DNA from: CAZFYZ01 sp964523735
GTDB taxonomy: Bacteria; Armatimonadota; UBA5829
Direction: 5' to 3'
Length of the DNA: 24,679 nt
Assembly: GCA_964523735.1 (NCBI GenBank)
Contig: CAZFYZ010000054.1
Coordinates: forward strand, 1 to 24,679
The notes beneath the pieces were generated by a model, which saw nothing but the letters and a program-made list of their open reading frames with translations, ran no database searches and had not been told where the DNA came from. This document shows positions 23,982-24,679 of this stretch, piece after piece. The first letter of the stretch is position 1, and every line of letters begins with the position of its first letter. The position numbers and the translations under genes are program-made.

Positions 23982-24679
23982 TTACTTTGCCAGCTTCTTC
24001 CTCAACACCCCAAGTGCAGCTAGCCCAAGGGGCCCAAGAAGTACGGCAGGGATCTCGGGGACTGCCGGAGCATAGACAAGGAAGTCCTGCTTGTAGTCGC
24101 CGTTCACCATGACTCCGGTGAAGTAGAGGGCCTGGTCTGCCTGCGACAGCGACCAACCGTCCGACCCCACAAACGCCGCCTTCACGTAATCATCAGCCTG
24201 GCTCTGCAGTTCGCCGTTGACGTTCTGGGCTGTGAACAAACCAGTGGTCCAAGTCCCACCGTCAACGCCGCCATCGCCGCTCAAGACTTCCCAAGTAGCA
24301 AGCTGAAACGCGGCTCGCTGCAACTTGGTCATACTGCCCATAGTGGGAGCATACTGGTTGAACAGATAGGTCGTTCGACCCCACGACTCCTGATTCAACA
24401 CAGTGCCGTTCAGACGACCCGGCTTGCTGAGTGGCGTGTGTGGGTCAGGATCCCCTTGCGCCCATCCCTGTTTGAGATAGGCTCCCTGCGGGTTAGCAGA
24501 CCATTCGCGTGTGTCAATACACACTGCCCACACGTCCCTAACCAGCACCTCTGTTCGCGCACCATTCCAGATCGTCAGATTCGGTAGCGAGTAGCCTACA
24601 TAGCTGTTGGTGATCCTTGTCCAGGGATCACTTGCAGGGTCAAATTGCTGTATTCCCCCAGTGTAGTACACTGGCTCCG
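23982..24679 (-). CDS. Secreted PEP-CTERM-like protein with Cys/Gln motifs resembling a thioester domain (5' end beyond window)
   Basis: Partial: the frame is open to the right edge, so the start and signal peptide are outside. Numbering from the Val codon at 24671, the visible part contains VRDVWAVCIDTREWS (Cys51), TYLFNQYAPTM, then AAFQLATWEVLSGDGG (Gln113). The C-terminal tail is VPEIPAVLLGPLGLAALG (204-221) followed by a basic end, VLRKKLAK. The tail has the expected order of a PEP-CTERM signal: a Pro-Glu motif, a membrane segment and a positive cluster, although Ile replaces the second Pro of PEP. The 'FC[IV][DE]...LQLAIWE' type of body is common in PEP-CTERM proteins of unknown function. 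Likely a substrate of the exosortase in this window, ending up on the cell surface or in the matrix. Confidence 0.75.
   Translation of the reverse strand, partial: EPVYYTGGIQQFDPASDPWTRITNSYVGYSLPNLTIWNGARTEVLVRDVWAVCIDTREWSANPQGAYLKQGWAQGDPDPHTPLSKPGRLNGTVLNQESWGRTTYLFNQYAPTMGSMTKLQRAAFQLATWEVLSGDGGVDGGTWTTGLFTAQNVNGELQSQADDYVKAAFVGSDGWSLSQADQALYFTGVMVNGDYKQDFLVYAPAVPEIPAVLLGPLGLAALGVLRKKLAK

Overview
The window is 24.7 kb in which every gene I can support lies on the minus strand, so transcription runs from high to low coordinates. It is most of an exopolysaccharide (or surface-glycan) biosynthesis and export locus with an exosortase/PEP-CTERM sorting module. The ten Ns at 3017-3026 show a draft, probably metagenome-derived, assembly. 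Lipid-linked glycan export, exosortase and PEP-CTERM genes point to a diderm environmental bacterium. The secreted DUF5060-type glycosidase would fit Armatimonadota or a similar uncultured phylum. That placement is an inference; no rRNA or other phylogenetic marker is present.

Region by region, in transcription order. (1) 24679-23982 is the C-terminal part of a small secreted protein ending in a PEP-CTERM-like sorting tail, followed by a strong hairpin terminator (23953-23925). (2) 23924-23623 is a roughly 300-base intergenic region with a 7-bp inverted repeat, a short motif shared with another intergenic region, and an extended -10 promoter close upstream of the main operon. (3) 23622-18232 encodes a Wzc-like chain-length/BY-kinase protein, the Wzm and Wzt halves of a polysaccharide ABC exporter, and a methyltransferase. 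(4) 18207-8608 is a tightly packed run of glycosyltransferases (six GT2, two GT4) with one O-antigen polymerase/ligase-like membrane protein in the middle. Many junctions are 4-base stop/start overlaps. (5) 8532-5236 is a 1098-residue secreted modular glycoside-hydrolase-like protein. (6) 5077-1 encodes a GT39-like membrane glycosyltransferase, an exosortase, an EpsI-family protein (the last two separated by the assembly gap), and two GT4 enzymes. The last of these runs off the left edge.

How the parts could work together (inference): the GT2/GT4 enzymes build a repeat or chain on a lipid carrier. The methyltransferase may cap it, and Wzm/Wzt, whose ATPase carries a C-terminal carbohydrate-recognition-type domain, may export it. 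The Wzc-like protein and the polymerase/ligase would set length or attach the product. The exosortase processes PEP-CTERM proteins such as the one encoded at the right edge. No initiating phosphoglycosyltransferase, Wzx flippase or outer-membrane Wza is visible, so these are either outside the window or absent.

The points most worth following up are a Walker A lysine replaced by glycine in the BY-kinase domain, a probable CTG start for the methyltransferase, the Cys/Gln pattern in the PEP-CTERM protein that resembles thioester adhesion domains, and the combination of ABC-exporter and Wzy/Wzc-type parts with an exosortase in one operon.
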